The notes beneath the pieces are model-generated. The model ran no database searches and was not told where the DNA came from. It saw only the letters and a list, made by a program, of their open reading frames with translations. Positions 32,194 to 41,010 of a stretch of 64,000 bases of DNA are shown here, piece after piece. Each line of letters opens with the position of its first letter. Position 1 is the first letter of the stretch. Source of the stretch: Varibaculum massiliense (lineage in GTDB: Bacteria > Actinomycetota > Actinomycetes > Actinomycetales > Actinomycetaceae); NCBI RefSeq assembly GCF_900106855.1, contig NZ_FNWI01000004.1:868001-932000 (forward strand). Reading direction: 5' to 3'. The position numbers and the translations under genes were made by a program.

Positions 32194-32208
32194 TGCGCCG
32201 CCGGCGCA
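32194..32208. promoter_or_regulatory. 7-bp palindrome in the antirepressor leader
   Basis: TGCGCCG-C-CGGCGCA. A second hairpin, GGGGCT/AGCCCC (32226-32231, 32243-32248), holds the antirepressor ribosome-binding site AGGAAGGA in its loop. The 200-base leader 32052-32249 has no stop in the antirepressor frame. Confidence 0.45.
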
Positions 32209-32249
32209 CCACTTTTCGCCTACCTGGGGCTCTCAGGAAGGAAGCCCCC

Positions 32250-33014
32250 ATGGGTAACCAACTACAAGCATTCACTAATGCAGCTTTCGGCACGATCCGC
32301 ACCATCAACGAAGAAGAACGAATCCTATTTTGCGGTCGCGATATCGCGGCGGCACTTGGGTATGCGAATACTAAAGATGCTCTGGCGCGTCATTGCAAGG
32401 GGGTCGTGAAACGCTACCCCCTTCAAACCCCAGGCGGAATCCAGCAGACCAGATTCATAACAGAAGGTGATGTCTACCGGCTTATCGTCTCCTCAAAACT
32501 GCCAGCTGCCCAGCAGTTTGAGAAGTGGGTTTTCGACGAGGTCCTACCGACTATTCGCCGCCACGGTGTTTATGCCATCGACCAGCTGTTAGATGATGAT
32601 GAGTTCCTTGAGCAGGCGCTGGCCCATTTGCGTGCCGAGCGCACCAAACGCTTGATTGCCGAACAGCTGTTGGCTGAGGCAACCCCTAAGATTTCCTACT
32701 ACGACATCGTGCTGCAATCCGATTCTCTGCTGTCTGCTACCGAGATTGCGAAAGACTACGGGCTATCAGCCAAACGCCTCAACCAAATCCTGCGTGACGA
32801 AAAGATCCAGTTCCACCGCGCGGGCCGCTGGTTCCTCTACGCCGACTACGCCCAGCGCGGCTTTGCCCAATCCAAGACCCATGAATACGCACCGGGCAAG
32901 ATGCGCACCCACATGTATTGGACTCAAGCCGGGCGCCTGTTCATCTACGATCTTTTGAAAAACCGGTGCGGGATCCTGCCGGTCATCGAACGCGAATCTG
33001 AGGTGGAAGCCTGA
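32250..33014 (+). CDS. Phage antirepressor (BRO-N plus KilAC)
   Basis: 254 residues from ATG 32250 with AGGAAGGA ahead. The frame is open to 32052, but the upstream part looks like a leader. Residues 1-110 are a BRO-N domain: RTINEEERILFCGRDIAAAL, LGYANTKDALARHC and FEKWVFDEVLPTIRRHGVY. Residues 140-240 are a KilAC (ANT) domain: LLSATEIAKDYGLSAKRLNQ and THMYWTQAGRLFIYDLLK. Such proteins counteract phage repressors during induction. The next gene overlaps its stop codon by one base. Confidence 0.9.
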   Translation: MGNQLQAFTNAAFGTIRTINEEERILFCGRDIAAALGYANTKDALARHCKGVVKRYPLQTPGGIQQTRFITEGDVYRLIVSSKLPAAQQFEKWVFDEVLPTIRRHGVYAIDQLLDDDEFLEQALAHLRAERTKRLIAEQLLAEATPKISYYDIVLQSDSLLSATEIAKDYGLSAKRLNQILRDEKIQFHRAGRWFLYADYAQRGFAQSKTHEYAPGKMRTHMYWTQAGRLFIYDLLKNRCGILPVIERESEVEA

Positions 33015-33454
33015 TGAGCGCCACCACAGATCACGTACTAGGCCTATCACGCCGTAATTGCCACGGCTATGCTGATCCGACCAGCTACAAGGTCCTCAAG
33101 CAGTTACAGCTTGCCGAGAACATGGCCCGCCCGCTGACATATATCTGCTCACCCTACTCAGGCGACGTACAGGCGAATACGGCGCTGGCTCGCCAGTTTT
33201 GCGCCTTCGCTGTCTCTGCCGGGCAGATACCACTAGCGCCGCATCTGTTGTTTCCCCAGTTCATGGACGATCACGACCTTGATGAGCGCGAACTAGCGAT
33301 GGCATTTAACCGAGTTCTTCTCGGTAAGTGCGAGGCGGTGTGGGTTTACACCGGCCGGGTTAGTCGGGGTATGCGTGCAGAAATCGAGTGGGCCCGCGAC
33401 CTAGAACTACCAATCCACTATTTCAACGCCGATTTTCAGGAGGTTACTTACTAA
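33014..33454 (+). CDS. DUF4406/DUF7768-like nucleotide-binding protein
   Basis: 146 residues. Core YICSPYSGDVQANTALARQF, then PLAPHLLFPQFMDD, FNRVLLGKCEAVWVYTG and MRAEIEWARDLELPIHYF: the fold related to nucleoside 2-deoxyribosyltransferases/YtoQ-like proteins common in phage early regions. A 35-residue N-terminal extension (NCHGYADPTSYKVLKQL) is unlike the core. The substrate is unknown; a deoxynucleotide-related role is inferred. Its TAA overlaps the next ATG. Confidence 0.75.
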   Translation: MSATTDHVLGLSRRNCHGYADPTSYKVLKQLQLAENMARPLTYICSPYSGDVQANTALARQFCAFAVSAGQIPLAPHLLFPQFMDDHDLDERELAMAFNRVLLGKCEAVWVYTGRVSRGMRAEIEWARDLELPIHYFNADFQEVTY

Positions 33455-33852
33455 TGGAGAGCACCGCTACAGATAAGTATCAACAGATACGGATAGAAGA
33501 AGCCAATCGTGCTAAATGGCGTATCGATGGGTTTGACGAGACCGGCACACAAAACGTTCATATCGACGGCCGACTCATATCATGCGAAACGCTTAGTTCA
33601 GTTAGCTGCTCGATCATGAATGTTTGCGTGGGCACGAATGGCTACCAAGGCGGCGACGGAGGTCACGGGTGCCGCACCTACTTAAGTTTCAAGGAACAAG
33701 GCTGCGGAAGTTTCGAGATATCTATCGACCCTGGAACTCAACAACTAAACCTAGTCGCTGCTGGAGACGACGAACTGAGGACTCTTATCAAAGTGCTGCG
33801 GTTCGCGGCAGACACGCTTGAGGCTCAATCTGGACGAGGTGATGCCAAGTGA
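33454..33852 (+). CDS. Hypothetical phage protein, 132 aa
   Basis: ATG 33454 with CAGGAGGT ahead; TAATG overlap with the upstream stop and a 4-base overlap with the primase start. Middle section is rich in Cys, Ser and Gly (VSCSIMNVCVGTNGYQGGDG, GHGCRTYLSF) and looks like a beta-rich fold, ending in a helix (TLIKVLRFAADTLEAQ). No family recognised. Position suggests a replication accessory factor. Confidence 0.6.
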   Translation: MESTATDKYQQIRIEEANRAKWRIDGFDETGTQNVHIDGRLISCETLSSVSCSIMNVCVGTNGYQGGDGGHGCRTYLSFKEQGCGSFEISIDPGTQQLNLVAAGDDELRTLIKVLRFAADTLEAQSGRGDAK

Positions 33853-36107
33853 AGACATTCACGTGCGCAACATCAACTAGCACAGGCCAAGTACTCAATA
33901 GCCGCTACCCGAACCAGGTTAAGGTCACCTGCAAAGCAGACCTCCAGCAGGTAGCAAAACTCGACCATGTAGTAGCCACCTATAAGAACAATCACCGCTC
34001 GAACGAGAACTTCCTGGTTTCGGATTGTGTGGTGATGGATATAGACAACGACCACACCGAAAACCCCGAAGAATGGATCACGCCCGATTCGTTGTCTGAG
34101 CTGATGGCGGGTGTGGCGTTTATGACCGCCACCAGCCGTAACCACATGAAAATCAAAGGTAGGGAGTCCGCACGGCCGCGTTTCCACGTCTACTACCCGA
34201 TAACCAAGATCAGCGATGCTAGCGAGTACGCGGGGCTCAAGAAGTGTTTGGCTGCACGCTTCAGCTTTTTTGATGCGAATGCTTTGGATGCTGGCCGTTT
34301 CATCTACGGCAACCCCGCTGCTGAGGTCGCCGTATTCGAAGGTGTGCAGCTGCTGGACGCGTGGCTTACGGCAGCTTATGAGCAGGATATGTTCGCAGTC
34401 TTCGATGCCTCCACACAGGCAATTGGTGAGGGCTCCCGAAATGCGACATTGTCTAGGTTCGCGGGTCGGGTGTTGATCCGTTACGGAAACACCACGCAGG
34501 CCCGCGAGTTGTTCGACCGTAAAGCAGCCCTTTGTGATCCGCCGCTACCCGCCGGTGAGCTTGCCCTGATTTGGGATAGTGCTTGTAAGTTCGCTGCCAA
34601 GGTTGCTGCCCAGCCGGATTATGTGTCGCCGGAGGTGTATCGGGTGTTGTCGGGTTTGCGGCCTGGAGATTTTTCCGATGTCGGCCAAGCGGACCTGCTT
34701 GCGGCCGAGTACGCGAATAAAATCCGGTACTCGCCGTCAACGAAATGGCTGGTCTACAACGGTAGTTTCTGGGAAGAAAACGAGCTCACCGCTCGCGGTG
34801 TGGCTCAAGAGCTAACAACCCGCCAGCTCGAAGAAGCCAAAACCCTACTATCTAATGCCGGCCAGCAGATGAGCGATAGCGGTGCCGAAGATGTTATGGC
34901 TGAGGCAACATCGAAAAAGAAAGGCTTAGCCCAATTAGAGGCAGGTCAGCTGGATGCCCTGGATCAGTTGGAGGCTGCACAGGCCTACCGAAATTTCGTG
35001 ACTACTAGGCGAACGTCGAAAAACATTAGTGCCACATTGAAAGAAGCAGCACCTATATTGCAGGTTGCGGTTAGCGAGCTGGATGAGGATGCGTACCTGC
35101 TCAACACCCCCGATGGCAGCTACGACCTAAGAACTGGCGCGAGAAAGAACCACGATCCAGCTGATTTGCTGACAAAGCAAACCTCGCTCGCCCCAACCCA
35201 GGAAGGTGCCCGGATCTGGTTGGAGGCGCTGGATGTATTTTTCCAGGCAGACCCAGAACTGATCGGGTACGTGCAGCGTATTTGTGGCCTGGCGGTGATC
35301 GGGCGGGTGATGGTTGAGGCCCTCGTGATCGCTTACGGGGATGGCCGTAACGGTAAATCCACGTTTTGGAATACCATCGCCCGAGTGCTCGGCACCTACG
35401 CGGGCACTATCTCCGCCGATGCGCTCACCGTTGGGGTGCGCCGCAACGTTAAACCCGAACTAGCCGAAGCCAGAGGCAAACGCCTACTGATCGCAGCCGA
35501 AACAGAAGAAGGCATGCGCCTTTCAACCTCGAACGTCAAACAGCTCGCTTCTACCGACCAGATCACTGCGGAAAAGAAATATAAGGATCCGTTCTCATTC
35601 ACGCCCTCCCACACTCTGGTGTTGTATACGAATCACCTGCCCAGGGTTGGTGCGATGGATACAGGTATTTGGCGTCGCCTGATCGTGATCCCTTTCGAAG
35701 CAAAAATCGAAGGAAACGCAGATATCAAAAACTATGCCGACTATCTCTACGAGCATGCCGGTGGTGCGGTGCTGGCGTGGGTGATGGAAGGCGCGCGAGC
35801 GATCCACGCCGATGACTACCACCTGGACCCACCCCGACAAGTCATCGAAGCATCGAACGCTTACCGCGACGATAATGACTGGTTTTCCCAATTCCTCGAA
35901 GACCAATGCGAAACCGGCGAGGGCCTATCGGAGCGGGCAGGTGACCTCTACCAGACATATCGGGCGTGGGCGCAAGCCACCAGCGGGTGGGCTCGACCCA
36001 TGATCGACTTCAACGCCGCCACCGAACAAGCCGGCTACGTGCGTAAGAAAACTAAAACCGGGATCCGCGTCTTCGGATTAGCTATCAAAAGCGAATTCTG
36101 TGCCTAA
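33849..36107 (+). CDS. D5/P4-type primase-helicase
   Basis: 752 residues from GTG 33849. The N-terminal ~180 residues resemble an archaeo-eukaryotic-type primase (VSDCVVMDIDNDHTENPEEW with the catalytic Asp pair, SARPRFHVYYPITKI). The C-terminal part is a D5_N/helicase superfamily 3 module: EALVIAYGDGRNGKSTFWNT with Walker A near residue 497, KRLLIAAETEEG (Walker B), THTL-type LVLYTNHLPRVGAMDTGIWR (sensor 1 and Arg finger). It primes and unwinds phage DNA. The inverted-repeat region follows immediately. Confidence 0.93.
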   Translation: MKTFTCATSTSTGQVLNSRYPNQVKVTCKADLQQVAKLDHVVATYKNNHRSNENFLVSDCVVMDIDNDHTENPEEWITPDSLSELMAGVAFMTATSRNHMKIKGRESARPRFHVYYPITKISDASEYAGLKKCLAARFSFFDANALDAGRFIYGNPAAEVAVFEGVQLLDAWLTAAYEQDMFAVFDASTQAIGEGSRNATLSRFAGRVLIRYGNTTQARELFDRKAALCDPPLPAGELALIWDSACKFAAKVAAQPDYVSPEVYRVLSGLRPGDFSDVGQADLLAAEYANKIRYSPSTKWLVYNGSFWEENELTARGVAQELTTRQLEEAKTLLSNAGQQMSDSGAEDVMAEATSKKKGLAQLEAGQLDALDQLEAAQAYRNFVTTRRTSKNISATLKEAAPILQVAVSELDEDAYLLNTPDGSYDLRTGARKNHDPADLLTKQTSLAPTQEGARIWLEALDVFFQADPELIGYVQRICGLAVIGRVMVEALVIAYGDGRNGKSTFWNTIARVLGTYAGTISADALTVGVRRNVKPELAEARGKRLLIAAETEEGMRLSTSNVKQLASTDQITAEKKYKDPFSFTPSHTLVLYTNHLPRVGAMDTGIWRRLIVIPFEAKIEGNADIKNYADYLYEHAGGAVLAWVMEGARAIHADDYHLDPPRQVIEASNAYRDDNDWFSQFLEDQCETGEGLSERAGDLYQTYRAWAQATSGWARPMIDFNAATEQAGYVRKKTKTGIRVFGLAIKSEFCA

Positions 36108-36118
36108 AACCAGCCGAG

Positions 36119-36222
36119 GGTGCAGACCGGTGCAGACCGTATAGCAACTTTCTCTATAGGGAAAAATTTTAATAAAAATAGCTATAGGGAAAGTATGGAT
36201 TGACCCTGCACCGGTCTGCACC
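36119..36222. other. Inverted-repeat, AT-rich element: candidate origin or operator
   Basis: GGTGCAGACCGGTGCAG (36119-36135) is repeated exactly inverted at 36206-36222. The arm itself holds a GGTGCAGACC direct repeat. Between them, CTATAGGGAAA occurs twice (36154 and 36182, 28 bp apart), around an A/T-only stretch near 36163-36180. It lies between the primase-helicase and the VRR-NUC gene. Iteron-like repeats around AT-rich DNA beside a primase suggest a replication origin; regulator binding is the alternative. Confidence 0.6.
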
Positions 36223-36246
36223 TCCAACCACAAGAGGTGAAGACCA

Positions 36247-36525
36247 ATGAGAGAAAAATACCTAGAACAAGCCCTCAAAACCGCCATTGAAAACCTGGGC
36301 GGGATCTGCTGGAAACTCGTATCCCCAGGAGTAGCAGGTGTCCCAGATCGTATCTGCCTCAAGGCCGGACGAGTTGTTTTCGCTGAAGTAAAAGCACAAG
36401 GAGCCAAACCTAGGCCAATCCAGAACCGTCGGATGGCTCAACTGCGTGATCAAGGCTTCCAAGTCTTTGTGGTAGACAGCCTGGATGGGATTGCGGAGGT
36501 GAGTGATGCGTTACAAGCCGCATAA
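36247..36525 (+). CDS. VRR-NUC domain nuclease
   Basis: 92 residues, the whole VRR-NUC fold: EKYLEQALKTAIENLGGICW, the catalytic GVAGVPDRICLKAGRVVFAE with Asp and Glu, the Lys in EVKAQGAKPRPIQ, and QGFQVFVVDSLDGI. Stand-alone phage VRR-NUC proteins are structure-specific nucleases. AAGAGGTGAAG precedes the ATG; its 3' end overlaps the helicase start. Confidence 0.93.
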   Translation: MREKYLEQALKTAIENLGGICWKLVSPGVAGVPDRICLKAGRVVFAEVKAQGAKPRPIQNRRMAQLRDQGFQVFVVDSLDGIAEVSDALQAA

Positions 36526-37879
36526 CTACCAACGCCTAGCAACCGACTTCATTACCTGCCATGACCAGGCCACAATATTCCTGGGAATGGGCCTAGGCAA
36601 GAGTGTCATCGCACTATCGGCTATCTGGCAGCTCGTCCTCGACTACTTTCTTGTGACCCGAGTCCTCATCATCGCGCCACTTCGCGTAGCCCGTGATACT
36701 TGGCCAGCCGAAGCAGTCAAGTGGGATCACCTTGAGGGCCTGTCGCTGGCGGTAGCCGTTGGCAGCAAAGCCGAGCGCCTCGACGCCCTGGCGAAGAACT
36801 CGATGGTGACTTTGATCAACCGCGAAAATATCCCGTGGCTGGTCGCCCACTACGGTACATCCTGGCCTTTCGACATGGTCGTCATTGACGAACTATCCAG
36901 TTTCAAGAATCACCGGGCCAAGCGTTTCACGGCGTTGGTAAAGATACGGCCCTATGTGTCCCGCTGGGTTGGGTTGACCGGAACACCAGCAGCCAACGGC
37001 CTGATGGATTTATGGGCGCAGTTCCGGCTGCTAGATGGCGGCACCAGACTGGGACGCTATATCACTAGGTTTCGGGATCGCTGGTTCCTCCCCGATAAAC
37101 GCAATGGAATGCAGGTGTTTACATATAAGCCGCGCGCTGGTGCTGAGGACGAGATCTATGAGGCAATTTCGGACATCACCTTGTCCATGAAAACCACCGA
37201 CCACCTGAAGCTGCCGGAGCTGACGGTAACAACCAAGCAAGTGAAACTCGCTAGCAAGGAGCGGGCGGTATATGAGCGACTCAAGCAAGACCTTGTCATC
37301 GAGCTAGATGGACAAACCGTGGATGCAGCGAACGCAGCCGCTTTGTCCGGAAAACTCTTGCAGCTGGCCTCCGGAGCCATCTACAACGAGCAAAGCCAGG
37401 CAATTACTGTTCATAGCGCAAAACTAGATGCTCTCGAGGATCTCCTCGAGGCCGCCAACGGGCAGAACCTTCTGGTGGCCTACTGGTACAAACACGACCT
37501 GAAAAGAATCACCGAACGCTTCCCACAAGCCCGAGTCCTAAAGACTGCCGAGGATATTACAGCGTGGAACACGGGCGAGATACCTCTCGGACTGATCCAC
37601 CCGGCATCTGCCGGTCACGGCCTCAACCTCCAGGCAGGCGGGCACCTGCTCATCTGGTTTTCACTCACGTGGTCTTTGGAGCTTTATCAGCAAACCAACG
37701 CCCGCCTGTACCGGCAAGGACAAACCCAGCCAGTCACCATCACCCACCTAGCAGCTGAAGGCACTCTCGACGAAGCAGTACTTAAAGCACTCGAAGCTAA
37801 GAACGTTACGCAGGCCGCACTGATTGAAGCGGTCAAAACCCAACTAACAACCACGAAGGAGAATTCATTATGCATGTGA
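36506..37879 (+). CDS. SNF2-family DNA helicase/translocase
   Basis: 457 residues from ATG 36506 (GGAGGTGAG ahead; GTG 36503 also possible). Motif I FLGMGLGKSVIALSAI near 26-42, motif Ia LIIAPLRVARDTWP, motif II MVVIDELSSFKNHRAKR with ELSS in place of a DExH box, motif III VGLTGTPAANGLMDLW, C-terminal motifs LLVAYWYKHDLKRI and LYRQGQTQPVTITHLAAEGT. Phage SNF2 proteins beside VRR-NUC and primase genes form a standard replication cassette. Confidence 0.93.
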   Translation: MRYKPHNYQRLATDFITCHDQATIFLGMGLGKSVIALSAIWQLVLDYFLVTRVLIIAPLRVARDTWPAEAVKWDHLEGLSLAVAVGSKAERLDALAKNSMVTLINRENIPWLVAHYGTSWPFDMVVIDELSSFKNHRAKRFTALVKIRPYVSRWVGLTGTPAANGLMDLWAQFRLLDGGTRLGRYITRFRDRWFLPDKRNGMQVFTYKPRAGAEDEIYEAISDITLSMKTTDHLKLPELTVTTKQVKLASKERAVYERLKQDLVIELDGQTVDAANAAALSGKLLQLASGAIYNEQSQAITVHSAKLDALEDLLEAANGQNLLVAYWYKHDLKRITERFPQARVLKTAEDITAWNTGEIPLGLIHPASAGHGLNLQAGGHLLIWFSLTWSLELYQQTNARLYRQGQTQPVTITHLAAEGTLDEAVLKALEAKNVTQAALIEAVKTQLTTTKENSLCM

Positions 37880-38331
37880 TGACCAAATACCTCGATACCC
37901 GCAAAGCCGCGATCTGCGCACTAGAGGATTACCCGCTGATGGAACAAGCAGCTGGTCAAGACACCAGCGCTGAGGCCAACCAACTAAGAGCCGACCTGAC
38001 CAGCCCTTCGAGCGTAAAGCTAACTGGCCTGCCGCACGCGAAAGATCCACATGCAGGTGAACGCCGCATCGCCGCAACCCTCGACAAGATCGACCTGCTG
38101 GCCGCCCGAAAACAAGAAGCCCAAGACTACCTCGACTGGTTCCTACCAGCCTGGGGATCTTTAGCTGAAGACGACAGGTTCGTGTTGGAAAACTTCTTCT
38201 TGGGTGAAGGCAACCAAGACGAACGAGTCCAAATGATCGGTGACCACTTCTATATTGAACGAGACAGTGTCTACCGGCGAAAGAACCGAGCATTAGATCG
38301 CCTGGCAGTAGCGCTATATGGCAGACGCTAA
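37870..38331 (+). CDS. ArpU/sigma-like late transcription regulator
   Basis: 153 residues overlapping the helicase stop. Helical throughout; the C-terminal 60 residues (LAEDDRFVLENFFLGEGNQD, ERDSVYRRKNRALDRLAVAL) are a sigma-region-4-like helix-turn-helix, as in ArpU, RinA and DUF1492 proteins that switch on phage packaging and late genes. The position just before HNH/terminase fits. Internal ATG 37879 (MTKYLD) is an alternative start. The family call is by architecture. Confidence 0.72.
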   Translation: MHVMTKYLDTRKAAICALEDYPLMEQAAGQDTSAEANQLRADLTSPSSVKLTGLPHAKDPHAGERRIAATLDKIDLLAARKQEAQDYLDWFLPAWGSLAEDDRFVLENFFLGEGNQDERVQMIGDHFYIERDSVYRRKNRALDRLAVALYGRR

Positions 38332-38423
38332 CTTGCACCCATGCGTTAGCAAGTATCCGAACCCTGCTATGGAAATCGTTACTTAACCCTGAAATACTGT
38401 AGGTGGTTGAAAATATAGGAACG

Positions 38424-38460
38424 AACCCTCCGGCAAACAGTTATCACTGCCCGGAGGGTT
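38424..38460 (+). terminator. Hairpin ending the early operon
   Basis: AACCCTCCGG (38424-38433) pairs with CCGGAGGGTT (38451-38460), 17-nt loop, followed by TCGTCTTG rather than a pure T-run. No gene is visible in 38332-38491 otherwise. Confidence 0.6.
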
Positions 38461-38491
38461 TCGTCTTGCCTAGCAAAGGAGGGTGAGGCTG

Positions 38492-38869
38492 GTGCCAAGC
38501 AAACCAAAACGTCCCTGCTCTGCGCCTGGCTGTCCCGAACTAACCCGCGAAAGGTTCTGCCAGATCCACGCCAAAAAGGCAGACAAGAACTACCGTAAGT
38601 TTCAACGTGACCCGAGAATCAACAAGCGTTACGGTGCACGCTGGCGCCGCATCCGTGCCGCATACATTTCCCAGCATCCTCTATGCGAAGACTGCCTGGA
38701 AAAAGGACTAACCACCCCAGTTCAAGAAGTCCACCACGTCCTGCCCTTAGAGCATGGTGGCAGCCACGACTTTTCTAACCTGCGCAGCCTGTGCAAACCC
38801 TGCCACTCCAGGCAGAGCGCGTTAGACGGTGACAGATGGAGGCAAGCCCCTCAGGTCTACACCTACTAG
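38492..38869 (+). CDS. HNH endonuclease (packaging-associated)
   Basis: 125 residues from GTG 38492, 9 bases after AGGAGG; the earlier GTG 38483 abuts that site and is unlikely. HNH core: CEDCLEKGLTTPVQEVHHVL with the first His pair, PLEHGGSHDFSNLRSLCKPC and HSRQSA. Zinc CxxC pairs frame the fold, with an extra Cys/His cluster (CSAPGCPELTRERFCQIH) at the N-terminus. In HK97-like phages such proteins act with terminase at cos-site cleavage. It lies directly upstream of the small terminase gene. Confidence 0.92.
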   Translation: MPSKPKRPCSAPGCPELTRERFCQIHAKKADKNYRKFQRDPRINKRYGARWRRIRAAYISQHPLCEDCLEKGLTTPVQEVHHVLPLEHGGSHDFSNLRSLCKPCHSRQSALDGDRWRQAPQVYTY

Positions 38870-39113
38870 ATTTCTTGAAAACCGCAACACAACCATTGGT
38901 ACTTCCCCACCCTAAAAAATATTGACCTTGTTGCCACGCCAAGTTACGGGACCAGTCAAGGATTCGGCTAGGGGTTGGGGGCCTCAAATCTCTACAGCTT
39001 CGGCGAAGGTCAGCGGGCGGGGCCAACCGTACGCAAAAAGACCGAATCAAACAGGGTATTAACCCGCAAGCCCTCCATCACCGGGCTAACCGCCTGGAAG
39101 GAGGCGAGATTTC
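38870..39113. other. Gap before terminase small subunit; possible cos/packaging region
   Basis: No gene seen in 244 bases. In phages with an HNH-terminase pair the cos site often lies here; I cannot identify overhang bases. GGAAGGAGG near its end is the small-terminase ribosome-binding site. Confidence 0.3.
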
Positions 39114-39686
39114 ATGGCGAAAGACGGAACCAATCGCGGTGGGCGGCGCGTGAGGGCTGGCGCGAAACCCGACCCGCTGAGTGAGAAACTCGCTAAGGGC
39201 CTGCCTGCTACTCGCCTGGAAGATCCGCTAGCGGCCCCTTTTGATTTCGAGGGCGCAGATGTTGGCGCGGGCACGGTACTTGCTGGTGAGGTGATGCCCG
39301 AACCCTCTGAATACTTAAGCGATATCCAGCGTGATGGCAAACCGCTGGGTGCTGACCTTGTCTACAAAGAAACCTGGCGGTGGTTGGATGAGCGTGGTTG
39401 TACGAGGTTTGTTTCTAAGCGTCTGATTGAGGCCTACGCCCAGGCGTTCGCCCGCTATGTGCAGTGCGAACAGGCAATCTCCAAGTTCGGTTTGCTCGGC
39501 AAGCACCCGACCACGGGGGCCGCGATAGCGTCTCCGTTCGTTGCGATGAGCCAGTCTTTTGGTAAGCAGGCAAACGTGTATTGGTATGAGATTTTTGAGA
39601 TTGTGCGAGCTAACTGCACTAGTGACTATTCGGGTGCGGCCCCGGGTGATGAGGTTATGGAGCAGTTGCTGAAAGCTCGGTCTTAG
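39114..39686 (+). CDS. Terminase small subunit, P27 family
   Basis: 190 residues with strong AAGGAGG upstream. A Gly/Arg/Lys-rich N-terminus (GGRRVRAGAKPDPLS) is followed by DLVYKETWRWLDERGCTRFV, SKRLIEAYAQAFARYVQCEQ and HPTTGAAIASPFVAMSQSFGKQ, the P27 small-terminase pattern. It recognises phage DNA and recruits the large subunit. Here it is separated from the large subunit gene by more than 5 kb carrying methylation genes. Confidence 0.9.
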   Translation: MAKDGTNRGGRRVRAGAKPDPLSEKLAKGLPATRLEDPLAAPFDFEGADVGAGTVLAGEVMPEPSEYLSDIQRDGKPLGADLVYKETWRWLDERGCTRFVSKRLIEAYAQAFARYVQCEQAISKFGLLGKHPTTGAAIASPFVAMSQSFGKQANVYWYEIFEIVRANCTSDYSGAAPGDEVMEQLLKARS

Positions 39687-39754
39687 CAGGCAGCAAAAGC
39701 TTCCGTCGTTACCGTTGAGCGATTTTTGCTGGGTTATGATTTCTGGTTTTTCTT

Positions 39755-39787
39755 CGCGTCCCCGCCTTGGGGGCGCGTTCTTTGTTT
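39755..39787 (+). terminator. Rho-independent-type terminator
   Basis: CGCGTCCCC (39755-39763), loop GCCTT, GGGGGCGCG (39769-39777), then TTCTTTGTTT. It separates the small terminase transcript from the metK module. Confidence 0.75.
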
Positions 39788-39819
39788 CCTGTAGTTCCTC
39801 TCTATGAAAGGTGCGTATT

Positions 39820-41010
39820 ATGTCTGTGGTTAAAACTGCTGAAGCAGTGTGTATCGGTCACCCCGATAAACTGTGCGATTTAATTGCTGATCAGATTCTC
39901 GACGAAATTCTCTACACTGATCCCAACGCCCGCGTCGCGGTAGAGGTCATGGCTACTGGGCGACGCATTATTGTCACCGGTGAAATCAGCACTAAAGCTC
40001 ATGTGCGAATCCGGGAATCTGTACGAACTGCACTTACTGCAGCTGGCTATAAGCCGTGGAGATTTTTAGTTTATGTATGGGTGCGGTGTCAATCTAGCGA
40101 TATTAACGGCGGGGTGAGCACATCTTTAGAGGCTCGCCATGGTGATGAGTCTGCTTATTGTCTTCAGGGTGCTGGTGATCAAGGCACGGTCTATGGTTAT
40201 GCCTGCACTGATACTCCTGAGCGTTTACCGTTGCCTCTTGTTTTAGCCCACGAGATTTGTAAGCGGCTAGATGATGCGCGCAAGCAAGGAACCATTACCG
40301 GGATCTTTTCGGATGGTAAAGCACAAGTTTCGGTGCGCTACGACGAGGTAGGTAAACCGCAAGCCGTAGAGACGGTGGTGGTTTCCGTCCAGCACGATGA
40401 ATCCAAGGATTTTGAGGTGTTGCGACGTGAAATAACTTCGCTGATTGTTGGCCCAGCATGTCAGCCATATCTACCGGTAGGCCCGGACACGGTTGTGTTG
40501 ATCAACCCGTCCGGGCGGTTCGTGGAGGGCGGCCCTAAAGCTGACACTGGGCTCACCGGTAGGAAGTTGATGGTTGATACCTATGGCGGGCTAGCTTCTC
40601 ATGGTGGTGGAGCTTTCTGTGGTAAAGATGCTTCTAAGGTTGACCGCTCGGGTGCTTATATGGCGCGGCTGATCGCGAAAACGATAGTGGATGCGGATCT
40701 TGCATCCCGGTGCCAGGTGGCGATTAGTTACGCGATTGGTAAAGCCGACCCGGTTGCTTTCAGTGTGGACACGCTCGGCACCGGCCAATACAGCGACCAG
40801 ATTCTCACGGCTGTAGCTCAAGATATGTTCAATCTTCGGCCAGCAGCAATCATCGACCAGTTTGGGCTGCGAGCACCCGGCTATGTGCGTTATTCGACGT
40901 ATGGGCATTTCGGGGATTACACACGCAAGTGGGAAGACACCTGGACTACTAGCCGTGAGCTTGTCAAGGTGGTGAAAAACCATGCGCATCAAGCAAATAG
41001 CTATAAGTGA
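39820..41010 (+). CDS. metK: Phage-encoded S-adenosylmethionine synthetase
   Basis: 396 residues from ATG 39820 (GAAAGGTG ahead; an earlier in-frame start at 39811 has no such site). Family motifs: AVCIGHPDKLCDLIADQILD (catalytic His15), GAGDQGTVYGYACTDTPERL, the hexapeptide-like GGAFCGKDASKVDRSGAY, where bacterial enzymes usually have GGAFSGKDPTKVD, and DQFGLRAPGYVRYSTYGHFG at the C-terminus. It makes SAM from methionine and ATP. The two downstream methyltransferases use SAM and the next gene overlaps it by 29 bases, so it probably supplies them during infection. Confidence 0.95.
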   Translation: MSVVKTAEAVCIGHPDKLCDLIADQILDEILYTDPNARVAVEVMATGRRIIVTGEISTKAHVRIRESVRTALTAAGYKPWRFLVYVWVRCQSSDINGGVSTSLEARHGDESAYCLQGAGDQGTVYGYACTDTPERLPLPLVLAHEICKRLDDARKQGTITGIFSDGKAQVSVRYDEVGKPQAVETVVVSVQHDESKDFEVLRREITSLIVGPACQPYLPVGPDTVVLINPSGRFVEGGPKADTGLTGRKLMVDTYGGLASHGGGAFCGKDASKVDRSGAYMARLIAKTIVDADLASRCQVAISYAIGKADPVAFSVDTLGTGQYSDQILTAVAQDMFNLRPAAIIDQFGLRAPGYVRYSTYGHFGDYTRKWEDTWTTSRELVKVVKNHAHQANSYK

